In this document: piece by piece, positions 53,436 to 62,700 of the stretch | Layout: the number at the start of each line of letters is the position of its first letter | Position numbering within the stretch: the stretch's first letter is position 1 | Source of the DNA: JAGLTZ01 sp964637695 | GTDB lineage: Bacteria; Blakebacterota; Blakebacteria; Blakebacterales; Blakebacteraceae | Length of the DNA stretch: 64,000 bases | Assembly: GCA_964637695.1 (NCBI GenBank) | Contig: CAZWVF010000002.1 | Location: 1 to 64,000 of the forward strand | Direction of reading: 5' to 3' | Notes under the pieces: generated by a model | The model's input: only the letters and a program-made list of their open reading frames with translations | The model's database searches: none | Told to the model about the DNA's origin: nothing | Translations under genes and position numbers: made by a program

Positions 53436-54809
53436 ATGAGTGAGGAAAGACAACCTACAGTTGATGAACTGCTGGCCAAAGCATACCAGCCGGCCAAAGA
53501 CGCCATGCGACTCCACCCCTTTTACCGGGGCAAGATCGAGGTCGTCCCGAAGTGCCAGATCCGCGACTTCAATGACTTCGCTATCTGGTATACCCCGGGA
53601 GTGGCCGAGCCGTGCAAGGACATTGCAGAGAATCCCGACAAGGTATTCGAGCACACGAACAAGGCCAACATGATCGCCGTGGTGAGCGATGGCTCGCGGG
53701 TACTGGGTCTGGGCAACATCGGGGCCGAGGCCGCCATCCCGGTCATGGAGGGCAAGGGGATCCTCTTCAAGTACCTGGGCGGTGTTGACGCTTTCCCCAT
53801 CTGCTTGAATACGCAGGACAAGGAAGAGATCATCCAGATCGTCAAGGCCATTCAGCCCTGTTTCGGCGGTATCAACCTCGAAGACATCGAGAAGCCGAAG
53901 TGTTTCGAGATCCTGGACACGCTGCGCGAAGAGTGCCACATTCCGGTCTGGCACGACGACCAGCAGGGCACGGCGACGGTGACCGTGGCCGGTGTCATCA
54001 ACGCACTCAAGGTTGTGGGCAAGGATAGAGAGAAGGTCAAGACCGTCCTCTACGGCGCCGGTGCCTCCAACGCACGGATCGCCCGGATGCTTATCACATG
54101 GGGCCTCAACGCCGACCAGATGCTCCTCTACGACTCGAAGGGCCCCCTCCACATGGGTCGGACCGAGTTCCAGGAGACCGAGCCGGAGAAGTGGTATCTC
54201 TGTCAGAACACGAACGCCGAGAACATAGATGTCCCCTTCGAGGAAGGGATCGAAAACGCTGACATGCTGATAGCCCTTTCCCGCTCCGGCCCCGACATCA
54301 TCGACAAGTCGGCCGTGGCCAAGATGGCCAAGGACTCGATCGTCTTCGCCTGTGCCAACCCGATACCCGAGATCTGGCCGTGGGACGCGAAGGAAGCCGG
54401 TGCCCGCATCATGGCAACCGGTCGTTCCGACTTCGACAACCAGGTCAACAACTCTCTCGGGTTCCCGGGCATCTTCCGCGGCACCCTCGATGTGGCCGCC
54501 TCAACGATCACCGACGAGATGTGCATCGCGGCCGCCGATGAACTGGCCAGATGCGCCGAGGACAAGGGGATTCACGAGGGTTACATCATTCCGACGATGG
54601 ATGACTGGGAAGTCTTCCCGCGTGAAGCTGTGGCCGTAGGTCAGAAGGCCATCGAACAGGGCCTTGCCCGTATAGAACTCACACCCGAGCAGGCCTATGA
54701 GACTGCCGAACGGATCATCAAGCGGGCACGTGAGGAGACTATCTGGCGGATGAAGGAAGGATTCATCCCCACAGCCCCGGAGGATGCGAAGCTGACAACC
54801 GGGGGTTGA
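53436..54809 (+). CDS. NAD(P)-dependent malic enzyme, short form
   Basis: A 457-residue malic enzyme decarboxylating malate to pyruvate. FAIWYTPGVAEPCKDI has the catalytic Tyr; GLGNIGAEAAIPVMEGKGILFKYLG follows; VWHDDQQGTATVTVAGVINAL is the metal-binding signature; GAGASNARIARML the cofactor loop. There is no phosphotransacetylase tail, unlike MaeB of enterobacteria. I start at ATG 53436, which fits a promoter starting near 53409; ATGs at 53295 and 53397 are in frame. Codon choice is strikingly C/G-ending compared with the AT-richer genes before it, as for a highly expressed gene. Confidence 0.9.
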   Translation: MSEERQPTVDELLAKAYQPAKDAMRLHPFYRGKIEVVPKCQIRDFNDFAIWYTPGVAEPCKDIAENPDKVFEHTNKANMIAVVSDGSRVLGLGNIGAEAAIPVMEGKGILFKYLGGVDAFPICLNTQDKEEIIQIVKAIQPCFGGINLEDIEKPKCFEILDTLREECHIPVWHDDQQGTATVTVAGVINALKVVGKDREKVKTVLYGAGASNARIARMLITWGLNADQMLLYDSKGPLHMGRTEFQETEPEKWYLCQNTNAENIDVPFEEGIENADMLIALSRSGPDIIDKSAVAKMAKDSIVFACANPIPEIWPWDAKEAGARIMATGRSDFDNQVNNSLGFPGIFRGTLDVAASTITDEMCIAAADELARCAEDKGIHEGYIIPTMDDWEVFPREAVAVGQKAIEQGLARIELTPEQAYETAERIIKRAREETIWRMKEGFIPTAPEDAKLTTGG

Positions 54810-54859
54810 TTACCGTATAACAATTCGGGCTGATTTCCGATTGCAGTGATCGACATAGG

Positions 54860-54924
54860 TAGACCCTCACGGGTTTTCCCTGTCACACCACCGTGCGTAC
54901 GGGTCCGTACACGGCGGTTCGGTT
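54860..54924 (-). other. group II intron 3' RNA domains (V and VI)
   Basis: On the minus strand a stem pairs CCGCCGTG with CACGGTGG, with a two-base CG bulge on the 3' side and an upper TACG/CGTA stem. This is the layout of intron domain V. A smaller hairpin (CAGGG AAA ACCCGTG) follows, as expected of domain VI. It lies directly after the reverse-transcriptase stop, as in complete introns. Confidence 0.6.
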
Positions 54925-54926
54925 GG

Positions 54927-55109
54927 TTACTCGAACAGCGTGTCCTTCAGAGAAGGTAGGCCGAGGGACCGGAAGAAGTCGTTGGGCAGGGCAAAGCTGA
55001 GAGCGGGACTCCGGCAGAGGTGCCACATACTGTGGCAGCTGCCGGCGGTCTGAGCCGCCAGATCACGGCTGACACCGCGTTTGACCAGCTCACCGAACCG
55101 GGTCCTTCC
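54927..55109 (-). pseudogene. C-terminal fragment of group II intron reverse transcriptase/maturase
   Basis: About 60 codons: RFGELVKRGVSRDLAAQTAG, then SMWHLCRSPALSFALPNDFF, RSLGLPSLKDTLFE and TAA. This is the usual end of LtrA-type maturases (GxxRxxA...W...SPAL..ALxN..L...GL.SL). The rest of the enzyme and the intron 5' part are missing; the fragment begins abruptly where the histidine kinase gene ends. Confidence 0.75.
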
Positions 55110-57375
55110 CCGCTTCCACAGCCTTACGGATAGCCGCGCCCAGCTCTTTCAGTATAAAGGGCTTCCTTATATAATCCCTGATACCCAGTTCTCCCATTTT
55201 CTCGGGTGTAACAACCTCGCTGAAACCGCTTGTGAGAATAACCGGTATATCATCTCTCAATTTCATGACCTCCTCAATTAATTCCGTGCCTGTCATGTCC
55301 GGCATGATCTGGTCGGTTATGATTAAATCAAATCGATCGGGAGATTTCTTGAACATTTCCAGAGCTTCTACACTGCTGATCATGACAGTGACGTCATAAC
55401 CGAAATCCTGGAGCATTTCCCTGCCAAGATCAGCGATCGCCTCTTCGTCGTCCACAAAGAGAATCCGTTCCTGTCCTTTCAGATCGACTTCTTCTTCGGG
55501 GTCTTCGACTTCCGTTTCGATATCAACCCACGGCAAATAGACCTTGAAAGAGGTACCTTCTCCCGGTTCACTGTTAACAGTGATCTCTCCGCCGTGGCTG
55601 GCAACTATACCGTGAACCACGGACAGCCCCAGACCCGTACCTTCGCCTGTTTCACGTGTAGTGAAAAACGGCTCGAAAATCCTGTCTGCTATCTCCTTTT
55701 CCATACCACAACCAGTATCACTGACGGTCAGTCTGACATGCCGGCCTTCTTTGAGGTTCGGATGTGTCGTTATAAAATCTGCATCCACGTCAAACCGTTC
55801 CAGTTTTACTTCCAGCACTCCACTTGTATCGCGCATCGCCTGGTAAGCATTCGTACAGAGGTTCATCAACACCTGGTGCATCTGTGAAGGATCAGCGAGA
55901 ATGGCACCTGCATCGGGACTGATATCCTGGCGAATCTCGATTGTCGACGGCAGAGTTGCATGAAGCAGTTTCAAGACCTCTTTGATGAGGAGCTGGAATT
56001 CAACGATAGTCTTCTCCTGTTCAACCTCCCTGCTGAAAACCAGGATCTGTTTCACCAGATCCCTTGCGCGGTTGGCAGCTTTGTTCACATTGCTGAGTTT
56101 GGCATAGGCATCACTGTCCGGTGCCAGCTGGCTCTGAACCATCCCGAGGTATCCGAATATGGGTGTGAGGATATTGTTGAAGTCATGTGCGATACCGCCT
56201 GCCAGAGTACCTATTGTCTCCAGTCTCTGCGATCTTCTCAATTGGGTTTCAAGCTGTATTTTCTCCTGCGATGTTTTCTCTCTCTCGGCAACCTCCCTTT
56301 CAAGTTTGGCCAATACCTGTTCGAGCTCTTCGGTGCGCTCTCTCACCTTCATTTCAAGTTGCTCCCGATGGTACTTCAATTCCTCTTCGGCCTGTTTCCT
56401 TTCGGTGATATCACGGATGATACCTACTGAACCGAGAAATTCCCGTGAATCCGCATCGTCCCCGCTCACATACAGTCCTGAACTGCTTACTTCCATAACT
56501 CTGGCACTATCCACCACAGTTGAAAGCTGGCCCTGGATAGTATCGATATCTCCCTTTATCTTTAACATTACTTCCAGGTTCCTGGTCCTGCGGTCATCGG
56601 TTCTTCTTTCATCGAACAGTTTGGGAGCCAGGGTATCACCTGTTTCACTGCCTCTGAGTGAAGGTAGAAGATCTGAGCGACCGGGAGGTGTTTCTTCCGG
56701 GGCTGCTATCAGCTCTCTGAAGTTCTTCCCGATTAATTCCTCAGGTGTATAACCGAGGTTCTGTATTGCATCATTCAAAAATGTGAAATTCCCATTCTTA
56801 TCTATCCTGTAAACAATATCCGGGATGGTCTGGACTACAGTTCTGAACCTTTCTTCGATTGCCTTTAACTCACTCAACTTTGTTTCGAGTGTTGTGTTGG
56901 CCTGTGCCAGTTGGTCCTGTATCTCCACCAACTGACGATTATTAGTTACCGAATTGATGTATGTTGAGAGGAGGATATTGAGAATACGGTCACGATCAGG
57001 AAGAGAACCAGGCACAGGTACGGTGCAGTCGAGACAATCGATCACGATTTCACTGCTGTACGGTCTGAACAGCAGGCCGTCCGCTCCGCATTCCAGGCTC
57101 TTTACAATTTCTGAAGTTTCCAGCAGCGGCATGACAAGTATCACACGCAGATCTTTTAAACAGTTGTTCCCTTTTATTTCGCGGCAGAGTTGAAAACCGT
57201 CCATACCGGGCATTTGCAGATCACTGATGACGATATCGGGCTTGATCCTGTCCAGACAGGCAAGCGCCTCCATCCCGCTATGGGTGGCATGAACCTTATA
57301 TCCAATCCCTTCAAGCAGAGATTTGAGCTTCACCGCCTGCGCAGGGCTGTCCTGGATTATCAGTACATGTTTCAT
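55090..57375 (-). CDS. hybrid histidine kinase REC-PAS-HisKA-HATPase-REC
   Basis: A 761-residue soluble signalling protein. Residues 1-120 are a receiver-like domain (DIVISDLQMPGMDGF with the phospho-Asp). A PAS domain follows (about 175-330, PDIVYRIDKNGNFTFLNDAI), then a coiled linker and HisKA with His in LAGGIAHDFNNILTPI. The ATPase domain has DTGCGMEKEIADRIFEPFFTT and GTGLGLSVVHGIV; the second receiver (about 640-755) has LIITDQIMPDMTG. The last residues (GKDPVR) and the stop codon come from the intron fragment, so the original 3' end was replaced. It is the last gene of a signalling run. Confidence 0.88.
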   Translation of the reverse strand: MKHVLIIQDSPAQAVKLKSLLEGIGYKVHATHSGMEALACLDRIKPDIVISDLQMPGMDGFQLCREIKGNNCLKDLRVILVMPLLETSEIVKSLECGADGLLFRPYSSEIVIDCLDCTVPVPGSLPDRDRILNILLSTYINSVTNNRQLVEIQDQLAQANTTLETKLSELKAIEERFRTVVQTIPDIVYRIDKNGNFTFLNDAIQNLGYTPEELIGKNFRELIAAPEETPPGRSDLLPSLRGSETGDTLAPKLFDERRTDDRRTRNLEVMLKIKGDIDTIQGQLSTVVDSARVMEVSSSGLYVSGDDADSREFLGSVGIIRDITERKQAEEELKYHREQLEMKVRERTEELEQVLAKLEREVAEREKTSQEKIQLETQLRRSQRLETIGTLAGGIAHDFNNILTPIFGYLGMVQSQLAPDSDAYAKLSNVNKAANRARDLVKQILVFSREVEQEKTIVEFQLLIKEVLKLLHATLPSTIEIRQDISPDAGAILADPSQMHQVLMNLCTNAYQAMRDTSGVLEVKLERFDVDADFITTHPNLKEGRHVRLTVSDTGCGMEKEIADRIFEPFFTTRETGEGTGLGLSVVHGIVASHGGEITVNSEPGEGTSFKVYLPWVDIETEVEDPEEEVDLKGQERILFVDDEEAIADLGREMLQDFGYDVTVMISSVEALEMFKKSPDRFDLIITDQIMPDMTGTELIEEVMKLRDDIPVILTSGFSEVVTPEKMGELGIRDYIRKPFILKELGAAIRKAVEAGKDPVR

Positions 57376-57423
57376 TCACATATCTCCCAGGACTCCTGTA
57401 TCACCCGATCGAATTTTTAAGTG

Positions 57424-58533
57424 TCAGACCACAACTCTGTCGTTGTCGCTCATGTCCTGATACCGGTGCTGTATCTCATACACTTTTTCCAGGTTATCCA
57501 GAAACAGATCGACTACCTGAGGGTCGAAATGGCTGCCCCTCTTGTTTTTTACTATCTCACACGCAGCTTCATTTGGCATTGCTTTTTTATAGGGACGTTT
57601 CGTCGTGACAGCGTCGAATACGTCGGCAACTGCACAGATGCGTCCCATAATGGGGATATCCTCACCTTTCAACCCGTTAGGGTACCCATTTCCATTCCAC
57701 TGCTCATGATGTGAAATGGCGATCACTTCACCCGCTTTCAATAACTCCGATCTGGAATCACCGAGTATCCTGGCCCCCATGATTGTGTGCTGCTGCATGA
57801 TCCCCCACTCTTCGGCATCCAGTTTACCGGGTTTAAACAGGATTTCTTCGGGGATGCCTATCTTCCCTACATCGTGCATCGGGCTGGCATGCTTCAGAGC
57901 CTCTGAATCACCGGGGGAGAGGTTCATGGCATTTCCCAGCATGGAACAGTAGTAACTGACACGGTTGATATGCGCTGCCGTGTTGGTGTCTTTGTATTCC
58001 GCAGCAACCGCCAGACGGTGGATCGTCTCCAGATAGGCTTCGTGGGTCTGGCGCTGTGCTATCGCCATTTCATCGAGCGTTTTACGAAGGGCTTCGGTCC
58101 TCTTGTCTACCAGAGCCTCCAGCTCAGCCTGGTATCGTCTCAGTTCATCCTGGTGTTCCTTGACTTTGAGAAGAGAGGCAGTCCGCACCTGCAGTTCGGT
58201 CAGGTCCACCGGCTTGGCGATAAAATCATTTGCACCGGCTTTGACGGCCCTGAGACGGTCTTCTTTCCCGGAGAGCGCCGTTACCATGATAATGGGAAGA
58301 TCCTGTGTTTCGGGGTGTTCCCTGATCCTGCGGACTACTTCAAACCCGTCCATGCCCGGCATGTTCACATCCATAAGGACCAGGTCGATGTCCAGCTTCG
58401 ACATTGCCAGAGCTCCTACACCATCAGAGGCGACCTCAGCACTGTGGCCCAGGGACTCAACCATCTCCTTGAAGACCGCCCTGTTCAGCTCTTCATCATC
58501 AACGATCAGGATACGATGCCGGTTTTTCTTCAC
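57424..58533 (-). CDS. REC-HD-GYP response regulator
   Basis: A 369-residue response regulator. The receiver domain (1-120) has IVDDEELNR, DLVLMDVNMPGMDGF and the conserved Lys in FIAKPVD. A coiled linker is followed by an HD-GYP domain (from about 165): ASPMHDVGKIGIPEEIL, HHEQWNGNGYPNGL and DVFDAVTTKRPYKKAM. The phosphodiesterase probably acts on cyclic di-GMP once phosphorylated by one of the nearby kinases. Its start overlaps the upstream receiver gene by four bases. Confidence 0.9.
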   Translation of the reverse strand: MKKNRHRILIVDDEELNRAVFKEMVESLGHSAEVASDGVGALAMSKLDIDLVLMDVNMPGMDGFEVVRRIREHPETQDLPIIMVTALSGKEDRLRAVKAGANDFIAKPVDLTELQVRTASLLKVKEHQDELRRYQAELEALVDKRTEALRKTLDEMAIAQRQTHEAYLETIHRLAVAAEYKDTNTAAHINRVSYYCSMLGNAMNLSPGDSEALKHASPMHDVGKIGIPEEILFKPGKLDAEEWGIMQQHTIMGARILGDSRSELLKAGEVIAISHHEQWNGNGYPNGLKGEDIPIMGRICAVADVFDAVTTKRPYKKAMPNEAACEIVKNKRGSHFDPQVVDLFLDNLEKVYEIQHRYQDMSDNDRVVV

Positions 58534-58916
58534 CCTTGAACCTGTTTCTCAGCTCCTTCAATTCTCAATTGATCCAGAACACCGGGTATTTTATCGAACT
58601 CGGTCGATTTGTCGAAGAAATAACCGGCACCAAGTTCGAAGCATTTGGTTCTGTACTGTTCGTACGGATAGTTGGTCAACACTATGACTGTTGTCTTAGG
58701 GTTGCTCCTGCTGATGTTCCGCAAAACATCCAGACCACTGCCAAGGGGCATTTTGATGTCCAGGATGACCACCTCCGGTGCCATTTCCCTGACAACCCTG
58801 GTTCCATCCAGTGCGTTCTCCGCTTCACCGACAACGCACACCTCGTCGAGACTGGATAAGAGCTCTGTTAATCTTGTCCGGATGATTTCAGAATCGTCTA
58901 TGACAACTACATCCAT
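58530..58916 (-). CDS. single-domain response regulator
   Basis: A 128-residue lone receiver: VVVIDDSEIIRTRL, then VVILDIKMPLGSGLDVL with the phospho-Asp and VIVLTNYPYEQYRTKCF (switch Thr). The usual Lys is present in FFDKSTE. No output domain, so it would act by protein contact or as a phosphate relay to the HD-GYP regulator that overlaps its end. ATG at 58916. Confidence 0.85.
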   Translation of the reverse strand: MDVVVIDDSEIIRTRLTELLSSLDEVCVVGEAENALDGTRVVREMAPEVVILDIKMPLGSGLDVLRNISRSNPKTTVIVLTNYPYEQYRTKCFELGAGYFFDKSTEFDKIPGVLDQLRIEGAEKQVQG

Positions 58917-59068
58917 CACACTCTCTCTGGCTCTGGTCAGTATCAAGAATCTCTCTTCCGTCGCTGGATTTCATCTTTTCCGTGAACTCCCTCACCGGAT
59001 CATACCCGGCTCATGCTGTGCGGAGTATCAGACGGATTCTGAAATTGATGTAGGATAATCGCCCACGT

Positions 59069-59093
59069 ACTTGTAGGGCTTTGTCCTACAAGT
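59069..59093 (-). terminator. perfect hairpin just after the NarL-type gene
   Basis: Nine-bp perfect arms ACTTGTAGG and CCTACAAGT with a seven-base loop, starting directly after the stop codon at 59094. No T run follows, so it may stabilise or pause rather than terminate. Confidence 0.4.
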
Positions 59094-59726
59094 TTACTCA
59101 ATCAGGTCATTCTGAATCGCGTAGTAAGTCAGCTCTGCGTTTGTCTTCAGGTTTAATTTATCCAGGATCCTCGCTCTGTAAGTACTGATGGTTTTGGCAC
59201 TCAGGGAGAGCTGTTCAGCGATTTCCTTGTTTCCGACCCCAGAGGCGATCATACGCAGAACTTCATACTCCCTGTCTGAGAGTTGTTCGTGCAGCGGCTT
59301 GTCACTATCGACCTGGATATAGGCCGCCAGCCTCTGAGCAAGATTGGCGCTGACATATTTCTGGCCGGCCAACACCTGCTGAATCGCGGATATCAGTTCG
59401 TCCGGAGCAGTATCCTTTGTAACGTACCCTGAGGCTCCTGATTTGAAACAGCGTACGGCATACTGCTCTTCCGGATGCATGCTCAGCATCAGGATATTCT
59501 GTTCCGGCTTCATCTCTTTCACCTGCTTGAGTATTTCTATTCCACTTCGGCCGGGCAGGGAAATGTCAAGAAGGACCAGATCGTATTCATTCTTGTCTAC
59601 CAGGCTGATTACCTCTTCACCTGTGGAAGCCTCATCGATGCTGCTGATATCTTCTATATCACTGAGGATCTGTTTAAGTCCCTCACGTATAAGCGTGTGA
59701 TCATCTGCCAGAAGAATATTGATCAC
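59094..59726 (-). CDS. NarL/FixJ-family response regulator
   Basis: A 210-residue DNA-binding regulator. The receiver (1-120) has LLADDHTLIREGL, LVLLDISLPGRSGIEIL and YVTKDTAPDEL; the LuxR-type HTH is LSDREYEVLRMIASGVGNKE, then IAEQLSLSAKTISTYRARIL. The start overlaps the stop of the eight-PAS kinase by four bases, making them a cognate two-component pair. Confidence 0.93.
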   Translation of the reverse strand: MINILLADDHTLIREGLKQILSDIEDISSIDEASTGEEVISLVDKNEYDLVLLDISLPGRSGIEILKQVKEMKPEQNILMLSMHPEEQYAVRCFKSGASGYVTKDTAPDELISAIQQVLAGQKYVSANLAQRLAAYIQVDSDKPLHEQLSDREYEVLRMIASGVGNKEIAEQLSLSAKTISTYRARILDKLNLKTNAELTYYAIQNDLIE

Positions 59727-62700
59727 CCGCTGTATCCCTCTTCGACCATCGGGATCAGCATCCTGACCGTCGTTCCCCTGCCTCTTTTAGCTTCAAAGGA
59801 GACACTCCCACCCAGCAACCGGGCTCTTTCCTTGATGCTGACAATGCCGAATGAAGTCTGCTTGCCGATTTCCTCATCTTTGATGCCCCTCCCATTATCG
59901 CTGATTTCCAGGACTAGCTGATTATCCACTAGTCGGAAAACAACCTTAACCTGAGTAGCTTTTGCGTGACGAGCGACATTGGTCATGATTTCCTGAAATA
60001 CTCTGAACACGATAACCGATGTGTCTTTATCCAGTTTGGGGATCTGCTGGTCGACATCCATTTTGCATTTGATACCGGAAGCTTTATGAAATTCATCGGC
60101 ATGCCATTCTATCGCTGCCACAATTCCCAGATCGTCCAGAAGTCCCGGTCTGAGCTCGGCGGAAAGTCGCTTCACTCTCTGAAGGGTTTCGTAAATCAGA
60201 CCTGCTATGCCGTCTGCTTTTTCCTTAACAGCTTCCTGCTCTGGAAGCAGGTTTTTTTCAATCCACGAAATATCCATGTTCATTGCTGTCAGATTCTGTC
60301 CCAGTTCATCATGGATCGTCTGGGCAATCGAGGCACGTTCTCCTTCTCTGGCTGCCTGGATATGAGCTGACAGCATTCGCAGCTGTTCGTGAGATCGCAG
60401 AAGTTCATGTTCAATCATTTTCCTGTTGGTAATGTCCCACATATACAAGCGCTGTCCAACAACCACTCCATCCTTATCCATGTCAGCTAAATCACATTCA
60501 ATAGTACGTTCTGTACCGTCCTGGCTTATACCTCTAAACTCGAATCGCGTTGTCAGTTCTGCACCTTTGATCCGATCAGAAAGAAAAGCACTTAACCCAT
60601 GCCAGTCATCAGGATGGACCAGCGAGTTCAGTGATTTCGATGTAATTCCATCAACAGAATATCCAAACAGATCTGCGAATTTATCATTAAAGAATGTAAT
60701 CTCGTCCTCAGGCTGGTAGATCATGATGGCAATCCCGGCCTTCTCGATAAGTTCTCGATACTTCTCTTCAGAAGTGATTAAAGCCTCTTCCATCAACTTC
60801 CGTTCAGTTATATCAACAAAAATAACTGCGAAATGGCCTTCTCTGGGGCAGAAGGCATGTGCGTTGTAATGTTTTTCCAGTTGCGCATTGAATCCTTCGA
60901 AGGTGACTGGTTCACCAGTTATCGCCACTTTGCCGTAATTCTGTATCCAGTCATCTTCGATTCCCGGGAGAACTTCCTTCACAGTCCGGCCGATAATGTC
61001 GCTGGCCTTCAGTCCGGTCAACGATTCAAAGGCAGGATTAACCTCCAGGAAGCGGTAATCGATTGGATTCCCCTCCTCATCCAGGATTATTTCATGCAAT
61101 GCAAATCCGTTGAGCATTTCAGTGAAGAGAGTTCTGAATTTCGCTTCGCTTTCTCTGACAGCATCCTGGGCCTTTTTACTCTCCGATGAATCCCGGGCAA
61201 GCACGATTATGCCGTCAACATCTCCTTCAGGAGACCTCAGAGGGTAATACGATTCTGATGTAAATACTTCACTGCCATCCTGTAGCTGATGACGAGCGTC
61301 CTCAATTCCTGTGTACTGACCATCCATCGCTCTCTTCATGAGGATATCCATTCCCTGTTCCTCCATATACGGGAATATCTCCCATGGAACCCGCTTCTGA
61401 TTGACTACCTCCTCCCTGGTAACTCCACGAATGTCCTCCATAGCTCTATTCCAGTAGGTTATTTCGAAATCTTTATTGAGAACAGCCAGACCATCGGTCA
61501 TCGATTCAACGATGCTGCTGTAGAGCTTTTCTCTTTCCTTCAGAGCACTTTCCATCGCCTTGCGCTCGGTTATATCCTGTGCCTGGGCAATAAGACCGAT
61601 CGGGGATCCATCAATATCCATCAGGACAGTACAGTCGGTTTCAGCCGGGAAAATTGTTCCATCTTCACGGAGCATCGAATACTCAACCAGTCCAAGGTTT
61701 TTCACCGTTTCGATAGTCCGTTTTATCCTAGAAGCAAGATGTTCATGTTCTTCCGGCGGAAAAAATTCCGCAACATTGCGTCCTATCTGCTCCTGTATAT
61801 CACCTTTTGTGGCATGCAGTTCAATAAACCTCTGGTTGCACATACGAATGTTGCCTTCCAGATCGGTGTATACCGTTGAGGAAGGAGACAACTCGAACAG
61901 CGTTCTGAATTTCTCTTCGCTCTTCTTCAACTCCCCCTCTGCTTTCAACCGTTCAGTTATATCCCGCCCTGTTGCTGCAATGAAATATTCCCCTTCATTT
62001 TCGCCTGGGATCATACTGCCGCTAAACTCGAATGGTATCTTCCTGCCATCCTTTGTAATGAGCTCCATTGTGAATATATAATCTTCTCCTGCCAGTATTT
62101 TTTCTGCAGCGGCTATTGCCTTTTGAAGATCACGTGGAGTGCAATATGAATCCGGGACTTTGAGTTCAGCGATTTCTTCATCAGAATAGCCGCTGATGTG
62201 ATTAAAAGCCTGGTTCCATTTGACAGCTTTTCCAGAAGCTGGATTAAAAATAAAAAATGTATCTTTTTGTACATTGAGAACCAGATCAGTGAATCCTACA
62301 CTGGCTGACAGAGCCCTCCTGGTATTGTGCAATTCTGTTATATCATTGAAGGTAGTGAATACCTGGTATGGCTTTTCCTCGCCTTCTCTGAACTGTGGTG
62401 TAGCATTTATCAGAATCCACCTGTGTTCTTCTTTGCCGGGATGGAATACACCCATAACAACATCCCGGACTGGTTTTCCTGAACTCAACGCGATCATCGA
62501 CGGGTGAGTTTCGCCTGGAAAATCACTGCCATCTTCGTGAATCGCTTTCCAGCGGGAGTCGACAGAAGTCCTGCCCTGCATCTGGTCGATGGCGAGTCCC
62601 AGGATGTCCTCAGCAGCAGGATTTGCAGATATTATCGATCCTTCAGAATCCTGGTATACAACACCCTGCAGCATCGTTTCGAATAGAGTCCGATACTTTT

